Source: Terana coerulea (lineage: Eukaryota; Basidiomycota; Agaricomycetes; Polyporales; Phanerochaetaceae). From it: a stretch of DNA of 64,000 nucleotides. The first letter of the stretch is position 1, and each line of letters starts with the position of its first letter. The notes below the pieces were generated by a model, which worked only from the letters and a program-made list of their open reading frames with translations, was not told the origin of the DNA and ran no database searches. This document shows, in pieces, positions 44,129 to 57,680 of this stretch. The stretch spans positions 124,001-188,000 of the forward strand of contig JAKOGH010000296.1 of the NCBI GenBank assembly GCA_024811115.1, written 5' to 3'. The translations under genes and the position numbers were made by a program.

Positions 44129-46342
44129 CTAGCCCGCGTACTTGCTTCGCTTGCGGATGGTTGCACCGTAACGATACCTGCACATTTATCAGCATGCAAC
44201 AGCGCAGGCAGCTGGGTGAACGACGTACAAACACGAAGGGAATGGGCATCATCAGGACTGCGAAGCCTCCCAATATACTACAGGCCGGCCCAACTCCAAG
44301 ATTGTGGAAGAACGCTAAATGAGAGGAAAGCGATAAGTGACGATGCTGGTAGTGCTGGGTCGAGTAGCCTGACATACCGTTGCTGAACAGCGGGAATGCG
44401 GCTCCAATCATGGAACGGAACAAGTCATTGCTCGCCAAGACGGAGGCGACGTGTCGGGGGTAGCAGTCCGACAAATAACTAGACACGTAGATGTCAGATA
44501 TTACCCTCCTAGGTGACGGACAGGTGAATATATGCGCACTTCAAGCCAGCGCAAAACATGCCAAACGTTCCGATTGCGAAGAATGCTGAACCAATGATGG
44601 GCACAATCCAGTGAATGTTCGAGCCACTAGTCCAGCCAAACCAGAACAGGCCGATGGGCAGGAAGATTGAGCCGGCCATGGCCACTGGGAGACGTTCTTC
44701 AGGGATGAAGTCTGGACAAAATTAGGATGGTGGGTATTGTACTTTAACATAAATTTTGTTCAGAAAAAACCATGCTTACTTTCCTCTCCATTCTTGAACA
44801 AAGGCTTCATCACCTTTGAGGGCGTAGGGAACGAATATAACGTATGCGATAATGGCGCCGACGAACAAGCCCTGTCAAACATGGATATTAGGTCATAATT
44901 ATTTTATGAAGCATTGAAATCGCACCATGAATGCCAATCCATTCTCTCCAAGATTGAAACCATGCTTCTCCACGAAGACGACTTGGAAGGCGGATATAAA
45001 GCAGTACAACACGCCTGCAATATGTCGGTCGATGTAACATTGATTAGTAGCTGAAGCACTCACCGTAGACCAAGCCAATGTAGAGATTCCAGGCAACGAC
45101 GATTGGTTCACGGAACCCCAAGAGGAACGGGCGGACGATTGTCATTTGCGCGATATCTCCAAGCGTCATATTTTCTCCTTCGAGCTCCCCTGCGGACTTG
45201 TAGTGGGCGTTACCTGTCAGACGGCGTATGCGGACGGCACGGCGGTAGAGAATCCTGTATAGGCTTCAGCGCAAGGCGGCACTCTGTAATGCGGATACGT
45301 ACGCCTGAGTAGAAGTCTCGGGTAGTGTAAACGCCAGCCATACCAGAGCAAAGCCCGAGAGCCAGAGCAGCGGCCAAATGGTCCAGGTCCAACCCTTAGA
45401 CTGCGCCGCGAAGCCGCCAATCAGTGGGCCCATTACGGGACCGCAGACGGCTGCAAGGCCCCACACGCCCATGGGTATCGCGCGGATATCCGCACCCCAG
45501 ATGTCGGCCAGGCTCGCGCCGCCGGTGGCGAGGGGTGGTGAGCCCGCGAAACCGGCGAGAAAACGCAGCGGGAGCAGTGTGCCGAGGTTCTTCGCCAGGG
45601 CGGTGGGCACTTGGAGGATAACAAAGAGGGCGAGAGACAGTATGTACACTGTCGTTCTGCCCAGCTGAGGGATTTCGGAGAGCGGGCTGAGGAACATGGG
45701 TCCGATGCCGTACCCGACGACGAAGAGGGTCAAGCCCAAGATGATGGCTTCATCCGAGACGCCGAATTGCTGGGAGAGAAGGTTGATACCGGGCACATAT
45801 ATGGCGGAGCCGATGTAGATGCTGAAAGTGATGAAACAAATGTTGAAGGTGACGAAACAACGCTTGAAGAACGACCACTAGAAATCTATCAATTCAGCGG
45901 TCTCTCGCTACAGACAGATACAACGTACGTTGCGTGGACACTCTGGGTCATCTGAGCCGTACCAGTCTACCAGGAGAACGTCTGGAGGTGTCTCTGTAAC
46001 GGTGCCAGTGCTCTCTCGCGGAGAAGTCTGAGCTTGCTCTACGTCCTTCTCGACTGCATGCGTGCGAGTCGCACCTTGTGCCTGCCTGCTGGAGAGCTCC
46101 GAACCGTGCTTGTCGCCTTTCTCACTGCCAGCCGCGTGCGGGCTGACCAGAGATCTCGCGTCCGAGTGTGCGGAGGACTGAGTGTCTGTACGATTCGATG
46201 CGGGCGGATTTGAATTTTTGCCTTGAGTGGGTACCACAAAGCCAGGTCCTTCCTCTGGATGCCGAAAATAACGGCGACCAGAGACGAGGTAGATGAGGGT
46301 ACCCACAAATGAGTCGCGGATTACACCGTAGCCTTGAACCAT
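44129..46342 (-). CDS. MFS transporter, DHA1 polyamine/drug type
   Basis: Plasma-membrane carrier. The N-terminus MVQGYGVIRDSFVGTLIYL followed by a long acidic tail and DWYGSDDPECPRNW is typical of this subfamily. Helix blocks: IYVPGINLLSQQFGVSDEAI, GYGIGPMFLSPLSEIPQLGR, RFLAGFAGSPPLATGGASLA, then GPVMGPLIGGFAAQSKGWTW. The C-half has YGVLYCFISAFQVVFVEKHG, FWFGWTSGSNIHWIVPIIGS and DCYPRHVASVLASNDLFRSM. It ends YGATIRKRSKYAG if a T3 run (44229-44231) at the last splice is one base too long; read literally the frame continues differently to about 44037. About seven introns. Distinct from the carrier at 34 kb in sequence and architecture. Confidence 0.83.
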
Positions 46343-47334
46343 GGTCCTGGATGAGTGTATGGGGAAGACAGGATGGGCGCACGCTCACGCTCTCCTGGTC
46401 CAACATCCCGTCACTTTATCGTCCACAAGCCACGATCGAGGCGTCTGCCAGCCGCCTCGTTTCCCTTCCGGGAGCCTACGTACGCAAGCGTTTGGGCGGA
46501 GCGGATGCATGGGATCAGATCGAGGGCAGCCCTAATAAGGCATACAAAACCTGCTTTGGGCCAATTCCCGTTGGCCAAGGGCCGTAATGAGTTCGTGCTC
46601 TTCCTGTTAGGTCTGCATCGGAGAAGCCAAGGCATTGGGAGTAATATCGTTAGCGTAAGCAGCCGTCGGCGTCCGGCGTCTTCGGCTCATGCGCCCTTTC
46701 CAAATGGGGCTATCAGCGCCACAAAGCCAACGACACGACGAAGGTCTTCGGAGCGTGACTCACAGAATGCCCGTGTTCTTGCCATGAGCCGAACTCTGAG
46801 CAAGCTGCAGCATAGTAGTTATCTATAAACTAGCTGGTTTCAGTTGCATTCTTATATGTGCTCTGAGGGTACTTATACGTACCAATATTCTCCTATGGCT
46901 GGTGGAGAACCTGTTTGTAGCAACCCCGCTTTTCATCTTGAGCGCATTGTTTTACTATCTTCGAGCTGCGATAAAAGCAGAATTTATAAACTTGGCGGTG
47001 CCGCTGAATCGTCCTCGTTCGTTCATCTTGACGAGATTATGGCCACGGCTGTAACCGTGCGAGAACAGATATGTCCCGTCAACTCGGAAAACGGAATACG
47101 ACCTTGAAGTGCTTCACTGTGGCGAGGAGATGCGCGGTCCCTGGCATGCCACGTACGACCAGTGAGTCGGTTCAACCCGGTAGTTGGCTCAACGCAACGG
47201 AGCGCCCAACTTTCAACTTCCGTCGCTGCGATCACCAACCTGCAGACGCCCACGGACACGTCCGAGTCTCTCAGGCGCCTGTGCCTCACCATACACCTGT
47301 TCGCAACGCATACAGAGCATACGGTGTGCCCGCC
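46343..47334. promoter_or_regulatory. divergent promoter region, 1 kb
   Basis: Between the starts of the MFS gene (minus) and the PTM1-like gene (plus). A 157-codon plus-strand frame (46355-46828) is basic and low in information and I do not accept it as a gene. Confidence 0.4.
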
Positions 47335-49750
47335 ATGCTACTGCCCAGATCCTGGGCCGGTCTGTTCTCGTCAACCGTCTCGCTACTACTCGCCACAACG
47401 CTCGCTGCTGGGTACGAGGTGCCCGTGTCCGACGCTGACTATGACCGCCAAATATGCTCGGGAATGTGGGGAGGAGGGGACAATACATTCATCAATGGTG
47501 TGCATGTGCCAGTAAACTGCTCTTTCGCATCTCGCACTCAAGGAAAGACACGTAGTTACGTTCGAGAGCTCGTCGCAGGGGCAGCTAGCGATGGTCATCT
47601 ATGAGTGGAAAGATGTGGAATACCTAGGGAAAGTCACCTCGACGGTGAACGACCTGCCTGTGAGTACCGCAAGTTGTGTCTCGACATGCACCTGTGACGT
47701 GAACATGTGTAGCAGAAGACGTATGTTTGCACCTCTGACGCCGTTCGCGGTGGGTTCTGCGACACCTCGCAGCTCGGCCGCTTCATCGTCGACCTGCCGA
47801 AAGACAAGCCGCTCAACGAGACCAGCTTCTGGTCCGCACGAGTCGCGTTCTCAAAATCGCAGACGAATTCTACTCCCAGTGGGGACATTGGAACAAGTGG
47901 CTTCTGGGACAACCCTGAGGGCAACCCAACACCACCGCCCGGCGAGTACAACTCTCCATGGAAGCGGCACAGCACGGCAGATGCCCTTGCGCTGCGGTCA
48001 GACCTCAAACGGCAAGGCAGTCCAAGTCCCTCCAGCATACAGTACTATCAGGAGCCTATCCACTACCCAGTGCGGAAGACCGGCTACTACTGCGTTGGTA
48101 CGCTGTGTGCCGGCTCTGCTCTTTATCTCCCCTTGACAGTCGTTCCGCAGCAATCGTCCCCGTCACTGTACTTCAGAGCAACACCAACACCAACAGCAAT
48201 CCACCGCGACAAGCGGGAACCGACGTTCCTTTCCATCCAACATACAAGGGCACCGTTCTTTTCCAGAATAAATTCCATGGCAGACTCTCCGCCGCCGAGT
48301 ATCCCAAAGTCAACGTGCGTCTACTTTCATGCTTCAAACACGCTGTCATCCTTATTCACTGTCGATATATTTATAGTTCTATTTCTCTATGTTCATAGTG
48401 TATAGCATAATTGGTGCAGTGTGGGCCTGGCAATGTTACAGAAACAGAGAAGATCTCTTACCTATCCAGGTTAGTATTCCAAATTTACTCTGATGCATAA
48501 GTTGCTCACCCACGGGATAGAATTACCTGTCGAGTCTCCTCGGTTTCCTCGTGGTCGAAATGGTAGCCAACTGGGGTGGGATTACTTGTCGTGTGAGTGG
48601 CGGACCATGAGCTCACTGCTCCTGCACAGCCTACTATCGCTTCCTCAACGCCCACGGCAGAGGGACATCTTCCACAGTGTTCCTTATCGTCAGTGAGTGC
48701 ACGCCTGTTAGCGGCCCTGTTGCATGGCTGATGAGATACAGCTGCGATTTTGGATGCCGGGCGTAACGCGCTCTCATTCTTCCTTTTGCTGATCGTCGCG
48801 CTGGGATTGAGTGTGGTTCGCGAGTCGCTTGGCAAGACGATGATTCGCTGCCAGTTGCTCGCTGTGGCTCACTTCATCTTCGGAGGTATGTCATTAGATT
48901 GCACGCATTGATGGGTTCCCCTGACCTGGACCAGTGCTATATGCGGTCGGTATCGTCGAGCTCGAACTCGAGTCGACTTCCGCCTTTGTCCTCTTGCTAT
49001 TCGTCATCCCTCTGGCATTCACTCTGAGCGGATTCCTCCTCTGGATTCTCTACTCCTTGAACGGTACGTGAGCTATCACCAATAGGCGATAGACATGGGT
49101 TTCTGAGGATTGCTACCAGCAACAATAACTCAACTTGCCGCAAGAAAGCAACGCTACAAGCTGAGGATGTTCAAAAGACTATACCAACTGCTTCTGTTTA
49201 CGGTCCTCATGGTTGCCATCTTCTTTGTTGTCTCGTCTATGACGTTCTCAGGCCGTCTTGCCGAAGGTACGCGAAGCGAAGATACCGCAGCCCTGTACGT
49301 GTGCTAACTCCTGCCGCTTCGTCCGCAGACTACGGTGCCCGGTCCTGGAAATATCAATGGTGGCTGCTCGACGGTTGGCTCGCGCTGCTCTACCTCGTCG
49401 ACCTCGTCGCGATCGCGTACCTCTGGCGGCCGTCGCCGAACAACCGGCGGCTCGCGATGTTCGACGAGCTCGCGCAGGACGAGGAGGACGCGGAGGACTA
49501 CGACATGGAGGCGCTCGAGCGGCGCACCGACGCGCTCGAGCACGGGCGCGACCACGACGACGACGACACCGCGACGCTTGTGGGTCGCGGGCCCGGCTCG
49601 ATGGCGGAGGACGCGGTCGTGTTCGAGATCGGCGATGAGGACGCGCATGAGCTCAGCGAGGACGAGGACCCGGCAAAGAAAGCCGCGCGACGCACGGCGC
49701 ACCATGATGGCGAGGAACATGAGCGCGAAGGGCTCATGAAGGACATTTAG
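47335..49750 (+). CDS. lung seven-transmembrane family protein (PTM1/GPR107-type)
   Basis: Golgi/endosome seven-helix protein of the yeast PTM1 and human GPR107/108 family, linked to membrane trafficking. A signal peptide (WAGLFSSTVSLLLATTLAAG) precedes a luminal domain: MVIYEWKDVEYLGKVTST, then DTSQLGRFIVDLPKDKPLNE. The seven-helix part starts at PKVNFYLSMFIVYSIIGAVW and runs through YYLSYYRFLNAHGRGTSST, LSVVRESLGKTMIRCQLLAV, LFVIPLAFTLSGFLLWILYS and WKYQWWLLDGWLALLYLVDL. The tail YLWRPSPNNRRLAMFDELAQ is the family signature and is followed by an acidic cytosolic tail ending GLMKDI. About nine introns, all short. Confidence 0.88.
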
Positions 49751-49884
49751 TAGAGTAAACTCGATAATATACATTCATGGCTCCCGTAGTATATGGAAAT
49801 TCATTTATTGCAATTGTAAAGTACACGACGCATACAGCTGTGCGAAAGCAGAAACAAAGTGTGCGAAGAAGGTGAAGAGGGATG

Positions 49885-52800
49885 CTAGTCTCGTATCCGC
49901 CCAGTGGACACGGTGTACAGACGTGCGGCGATGTTCATGCTCTGCAACTCCTGGAACAGCAGTTTTGCTGCGTAGGGAATGTAGAGCTGCGAACATGCCG
50001 TCTTGTTTTTGCATGATCGGCACTCGAACGTCTGCTTTTTCAGGTTCGCAATTGCAGTCAGACCGCAGCTGGAGACAAAACAGTCATCAGCGATCAGAGA
50101 GAAAGAGCGAAAGAGAGCAACATACATATCGCAAACGTGCACTCGGTAAGCATCACTAGCCTCGAACAGACGCTCCTTCAGAATGCCGCAACACCATGCG
50201 AAATCATGCAATCACGCTCCATCTCTCCGAACCGAAGACCACCGTCTCTGCTACGACCCTCGACGGGCTGCCTCGTCAGGATTTGCACAGGTCCTCTTGC
50301 ACGAGAGTGAATCTTGTCGTCGACCATGTGCTTGAGACGCTGGTAGTACGTCGGGCCAAGGTAGACTTGCGCCTGTAGCTTCCGTCCGGTATGGCCGTGG
50401 TACATGATTTCAAGGCCACGAGAGTGGTAGCCCTCGTTGCGGAGGATCTGCGACACAGACTCAACGGTGAGGTCGGTGAACGGCGTCGCGTCTCCCTCAT
50501 TTCCGACGATGGTGGCGACCTTCGACAACAGACACTCGACCAAATGTCCGATTGTCATACGGGATGGAATGGCGTGGGGGTTGATGATAATATCGGGGGT
50601 GATGCCCTCCGCCGTGAATGGCATGTCCTCTTGGCGGTATGTGATACCGATGGTACCCTTCTGACCGTGACGCGAGGCAAACTTGTCACCGATCTGGGGA
50701 ATACGGGTGGACCGCACACGGATCTTTACGAACTTCTGGCCCTCTGCGTTCGTGGTGATGAGCACCTGGTCGATGATGCCGCTCTCGGTACTCTTGAGGG
50801 GAGTCGACACATCTCGTTTCGTGTGCGTACGCGTGCGCTGGCCAAGTTCCTCGCTGTCTGGCGGTATCGGGGCAGTCTTGCCGATGATGATATCCTCGCC
50901 ACGCACGCCGGTGCCGGGAGCAATGAGACCGTCGTCCTCGAGCTTGTCGTACGTTCCGTGCTTCATGCGCAGCGTGTTCTCACGCGTAGGCTTCTCGAAC
51001 TCTTCCAGTTGCTGGACACCGCTCTTCTTCTCGAGGTCCATGTAACTGCGGTAGTACATGCTACGGAACAGACCGCGGTCAATCGAGCTTTGGTTCATGA
51101 TGACGGAATCTTCCTGGTTGTAGCCGCTGTAGCAAAGGATGGCAACTATAGCGTTCTGACCAGCCGGTAGCTCTCGGAACTTGAGGTACTCCATGGAGCG
51201 AGTGGTAGCTAGAGGCTTCTGCGGATAGTACAGAATATTTGCCATGGTGTCCATACGAACGAGGAAGTTGGTGAGGTAGATACCCATGGCTTGTTTGCCC
51301 ATGGCAGATTGGTACGTGTTACGTGGTGACTGAGAAGCGAGCATGAGCGAAGTTTCCGTCAGAAGTATATAAATTAAGGCATACCTGGTTGTGATCGGGG
51401 AAGGGAATAATACTAGCACAAATGCCGAGGATCATGCTCGGATGAATTTCACAATGAGTGTACTGGCGGAAAACCGTAGCAGGCTTGATCCTCGCGCCGG
51501 GGTCGAAGTCCTCTTTCGGCACCGCCGGGATCTCAACCCCAGCACCCATCAACCTTGAGGCCTCGAGATCCTCCGGGGTCATACATATCATCACGGTCTC
51601 CTCTTCCTCTGCATCCAACATCTCGATGACACCGTCTCGTATGAGATGATTCCACTCGTAAGGAACAATCTTCGGTGTTACTTCGTCGTCTTCCATCTCG
51701 GGGGTCCCGTCGGGGTTGTACTTGTGGGCGCCATTATTGATCCAGTCAATGTGCTTCTTCCGTAGGACAAGCTGGTTGTTCTCCACAATGAATAGCGGCC
51801 GGCAGACACGTCCAGCGTCCGTGTATAGCCGCAACTCTCGCTCTCGGATATCCCTGACCACGGAGACTTCGGGACTGATATCGTCCTTTCGGCGCAGCTT
51901 CTTGATGGTCTTGACCAAGTTGGCTGGGTCTCTGTGAACACCCATCCATACACCGTTGACGAACACCTTCGTGCAAGGGGTAGCGGAATGCGCGTTCTCC
52001 TCAAGGGATTCAAGACCCCACTCCTCCAAGAACTCGATGACAGGCGCGGAAAGCGAGCCAACGGAGATGCATGACATGAGAGACAAGTTCTTGACGAGAC
52101 CGCATGCTTGACCTTCGGGCGTCTCGGCAGGACACACCATGCCCCAGTGTGTATTGTGCAGTTGGCGGGGCTTCGCGATCTTTCCCTCTCGTCCCAAGGG
52201 TGTGTTACAGCGACGGAGATGGGAGAGGGTGGAAGCGTAGGTGTATCGGTTCAGCACTTGCGACACACCGGCCTTCGCTGACATGGACTTCTTCTGGTCG
52301 CCCCAGTTGCCAGTAGCAAGCGAGTACTTGAGGCCATTCGTGATAGTGTTATGCTTCACGGCCAGTGACAAGTTGAACTCCTTGTGTGTCTCGACGCACT
52401 GATACAAGATCAGCAACGATGACTACGCACATGAAGCTAGAAAGCGCACCTTCTGCAAGTAGCGGTATACGTCCCGAGTCAACTTGCGGAAGAGCATACG
52501 GAATAGGTTCGCCAACAAAGGACCAGCCAGATCTAAGCGCTTCTTGCCGAAATGGTCACGGTCGTCCAGGTCTCGTCTCTCCAAGGCAGCCAGTAATAGA
52601 CGGTGGATCATGTAACCGAAGAAGTAAGCCTTCTTCGACTCCGAACCTTCCGCCATGGAAATGTGCGGCAGCATCTCCTTCTGCAGAATCTCCTGCGCAT
52701 AACGAAGACGGCGTTCACGGTTGAGACCCGTTGTGGTTCCACGGTTCCCGATGAAGTCGAGCGCAATCTAGGATCTATGTCAGACAGATGCACAATAGCT

Positions 52801-53935
52801 TGGGCGATCTGATCATACGTACCTCGCGATCCTGAATGACGAAACCATCGTCTATACAAGGCTTCAACATTTCGAGCATTTGCGAGTCTTGCATGTCATA
52901 GCAAATGTGCTCAAGGATATCACGGTCTGAAATGACACCAAGGGCGCGGAAGACGACCCAGATCGGGATGTCGACCTTGATATAAGGGATGGTCGCTTTC
53001 ATGACGTTCCCCAACTACATAGCGCGATGGCTGTGAGTCTAGGACAGACATTGGCTGTCCATCCTACTTACCGAACGCTCCTGGTTCCTGTGGTACAGCT
53101 TCACCTGGAACTGTGAGATCGTCTTCCCACCCTTCTCAACGGCACTACGAATCTCGGCGAGGAAACTGATCGGAGACGGTTGAGCCTTGGCAAAGACGTA
53201 TACGTGGTTCGTGGCCATACGTTCTTGCGCAATGAGCACTTTTTCGGAGCCGTTGATGATAAAATATCCTCCAGAGTCGTAGGGACACTCGTTGAGATCG
53301 AACAGTTCTTGCTGCGACAAGGTGTGAAGGATACAGAACGTTGACCTCAGCATGATGGGGACCTAACGTCACTTCAGTGACAATCACACGCACGCACAAA
53401 TGTCTGTACTCACCTTGCCAATCCACACTTTCCTTGTGTCCTCTGGCGACTCCTCGTGCTCCTGCTCCCATAACATATCCCCAGTCGCACTGTCTGGGTC
53501 TTCCCTGCCCACCATAACCCGCTTCTTCATCTCAACGTACAGCGGCGCCGAGTACGTTAAGTTCCGTAACCGCGCCTCCTGCGGGAATATCGGTACAACG
53601 GAGCCGTCGGCTTCTGTTACAGTAGGACGTGAAAGGTAGATCTGGCCGAACTTGATTTCATAACGTCGCGTCACGTCTGATTCGTGCCCGGTGTGCTGAT
53701 CAGCCTGGTCAAGAATGAGGTCGGAGTTTTCGTCTACAAGTTCTTGCATGGTATTTTGAACGAACTCGTCAAAGGAGTCCAGTTGCTGGCGCACAAGACC
53801 CTTCTGGTCGAAGAAGCTGGAGATGACATGCCAGCAATCCTCCTGGGTAATTTCCTCATACTCTTCCTCTTCGTCTCCCAAGTCGTAGCCAGTATCATCG
53901 TACGAGTACCCAGACTGCGTCGGATCGAGGTCCAT
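49885..53935 (-). CDS. RPB2: RNA polymerase II second-largest subunit RPB2
   Basis: Catalytic subunit forming the active-site wall of RNA polymerase II. It starts [20 protein letters not shown]. Conserved blocks include [60 protein letters not shown], the rifampicin-region block [40 protein letters not shown] and [20 protein letters not shown] (active-site acidic pair). The hybrid-binding block is [20 protein letters not shown] and the C-terminal clamp is [21 protein letters not shown] zinc site (CDICGL, then CRSCKNK) lies near the end. The last exon ends [16 protein letters not shown]. About eight introns. The frame is intact throughout, and length is close to the usual 1,220 residues. Frames upstream of Met53935 are 5' untranslated. 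Confidence 0.97.
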
Positions 53936-54360
53936 TGCTTTGGAACATGTCAAGCTAGTTTGCAGGAGACAAACGATTCCAAATACCTGAAACCGAGGCC
54001 ATTTCGGCTGTTCAGACGCGGGCTGAACGGAACTGATGATAACTTCAAGCCAAACTTGTTTCAGAAAGTGAAGCAAGTTGCTCCTAATATTACAACAACA
54101 CCACTCGCAGACGGAGAGAGGGTGAAATGGAAGGGAAGCCGCGAACAGCGACGAGGAGGTGGTGGTCGCTGACGAAGGTCGAGCGATGTTTGGCTCTGTT
54201 GTTCCCGACTCTCTCAAATGCGCTAGACGCCCACTAAATTCCCTCCCGCATCCACCATGCTCGAACGGTCTATACACTTCCAACGCACCAAACCTTTTCG
54301 GAGAGCGTTGGTTCAGAACGCTATGATACATCTCGGGTTGCCGATTCCAAGTCCCCCAAT
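53936..54360. promoter_or_regulatory. RPB2 5' flank
   Basis: A 0.43-kb spacer between the RPB2 start and the 3' end of the ketosamine kinase gene. A minus-strand frame open into RPB2 exon 1 is upstream untranslated sequence. Confidence 0.4.
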
Positions 54361-55496
54361 TCACTTAGGAAAGGCCCTCAGCAAACTATCCATCTTGGCC
54401 TTGGAACTGCTAGCGTAGCCGCTCTACACGTCTTTGTCAGTCTCAACGTACATCACACCAGAAGACACAGACGTACCCCGAATAAAACAGTATGGTTCAA
54501 ATAGTGATATAGCTCATACAGATCTCCGCGTAGTTCATACTGGTCCTCCGGGTCGCTTTTCGGTAAGTGCTCGTGGTACGTGGTGAAGAAGGATTTGGGT
54601 ATTCCACCGAATACTCGGGCGATTGCAAGGCTTCTCGCCAATGCTAGTGAGTACGCCATCTTGTTTGTGACGGATTAGATTAGCTTACTCTGCTTCGTTA
54701 TGACCGTAGTAACACGAAGGGTCGAAGATGACAGGCTCGCCCGTCTCCTGGTCCGTCCCAGTGTTACCGCTCTGCAGTGACAAACGGTTAGTCCATTGTC
54801 AGCATGAGGCTCCGTTCAGATGCATTTACCCATAGGTCACCATGCAGCAACACCGGTTGGACGATCAGAGGACCGAGAAGCGCAGGTATAACTCTAGTAT
54901 GGCAGATGTCAAAAAGACGTTTTGAGTGCGACTTTCAAGGGCTGCACGTACCTTTGACGAACTTCCTCCCCTTGTCGACACAACGCATCATATCCTCCTC
55001 TGGCCTTCAGCTTGCTCAGAAGCCCTCCTATCAACGCATCGTAACATTTCTCCCACGAGTCATACCAGCCGTTATCCTGCTTAGTCCGCCCGCAGAACGT
55101 CGGCACATCAAACCCGAACCCCTTCGTGCTATTGTACTCGTGCATCTCCATCGCCAATCGCTTGCCAAGTTTCTTCGCCGACGCGTCTGTCAAGGAAGTC
55201 AGGTTCTTGTACTCTGACACGAAATACGGCTTCCCGATATCGGCCTGTTTCGCTGCAGTGTTCTCGTCCAGTATTCCAGAATCGATCAGACGAGGTGCTA
55301 TTCCTGGCGCCCCGATATGCATTGCTTTGAGAGCCTCTGCCTCGGCAACAAACTGCTCGACCTCGTCTGGAGTACCCATCTTTGCGATGTACTGCTTGCC
55401 GCTGGACGATTGCACATACTGGGACTTCCCCTGGACCGTTACGCCTGGTTCATGACTCTGTATCGCACGAAGGATGGCAGGGTGGACGTCTAACAT
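54361..55496 (-). CDS. fructosamine/ketosamine-3-kinase
   Basis: Phosphorylates sugar adducts on protein lysines to start deglycation. The order is kinase-like: KQYIAKMGTPDEVEQFVAEA, EALKAMHIGAPGIAPRLIDS, KPYFVSEYKNLTSL, then GFGFDVPTFCGRTKQDNGWY, DSWEKCYDALIG. The catalytic loop is LLHGDLWSGN, split by an intron at about 54775-54830. The metal motif is VIFDPSCYYGHNEAELAL. The tail exon reads GYASSSKAKMDSLLRAFPK. Four introns. About 300 residues, the normal length. Divergent from the ene-reductase gene with about 290 bp between starts. Confidence 0.9.
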
Positions 55497-55773
55497 CGCT
55501 TTGGGTAGGCAATGAAGTGGATGGTATGCGCTAGGCGAATTCTGGTCAACTGCATGGCTCCGTGGGTCCCCCGATGTACGTCAGATCATCGCGCGTCTAA
55601 TAGTATGGGGATGGGCGGAGACAGCAGCTTTCTTCTGTTACGAACGAACGATGACGTGATTGCTGGTCGCCGTCTGCTTTGTGAGCTTATGAATCGATTG
55701 AAGAGTTTTTGCTCTCGCAAGCGATTCGGAACTCGTAAATTTTATAAAGCATGCACTCCGTGCAAGTATATAA

Positions 55774-57527
<1,754 letters not shown>

Positions 57528-57680
57528 ACATGCGTTTGATATCTTGTACATTAGTCCTGCTACTAGACCTCTGGAGTAGTGTATGTACTTATGAGCCTGT
57601 AGATCTTGTCGTTATATCATGTACAAATAAATCGCGCTATAACCTCGATGAAAACGAAGGTACGAGCTTCACCCGGAAGC

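Noticed and set aside
46355..46828. 157-codon plus-strand frame between the MFS and PTM1-like genes
   Set aside because: Basic, information-poor, no splice or homology support; lies in a divergent promoter.
50391..51170. 259-codon plus-strand frame over RPB2
   Set aside because: Antisense shadow of a strongly conserved RPB2 exon; no independent motif.
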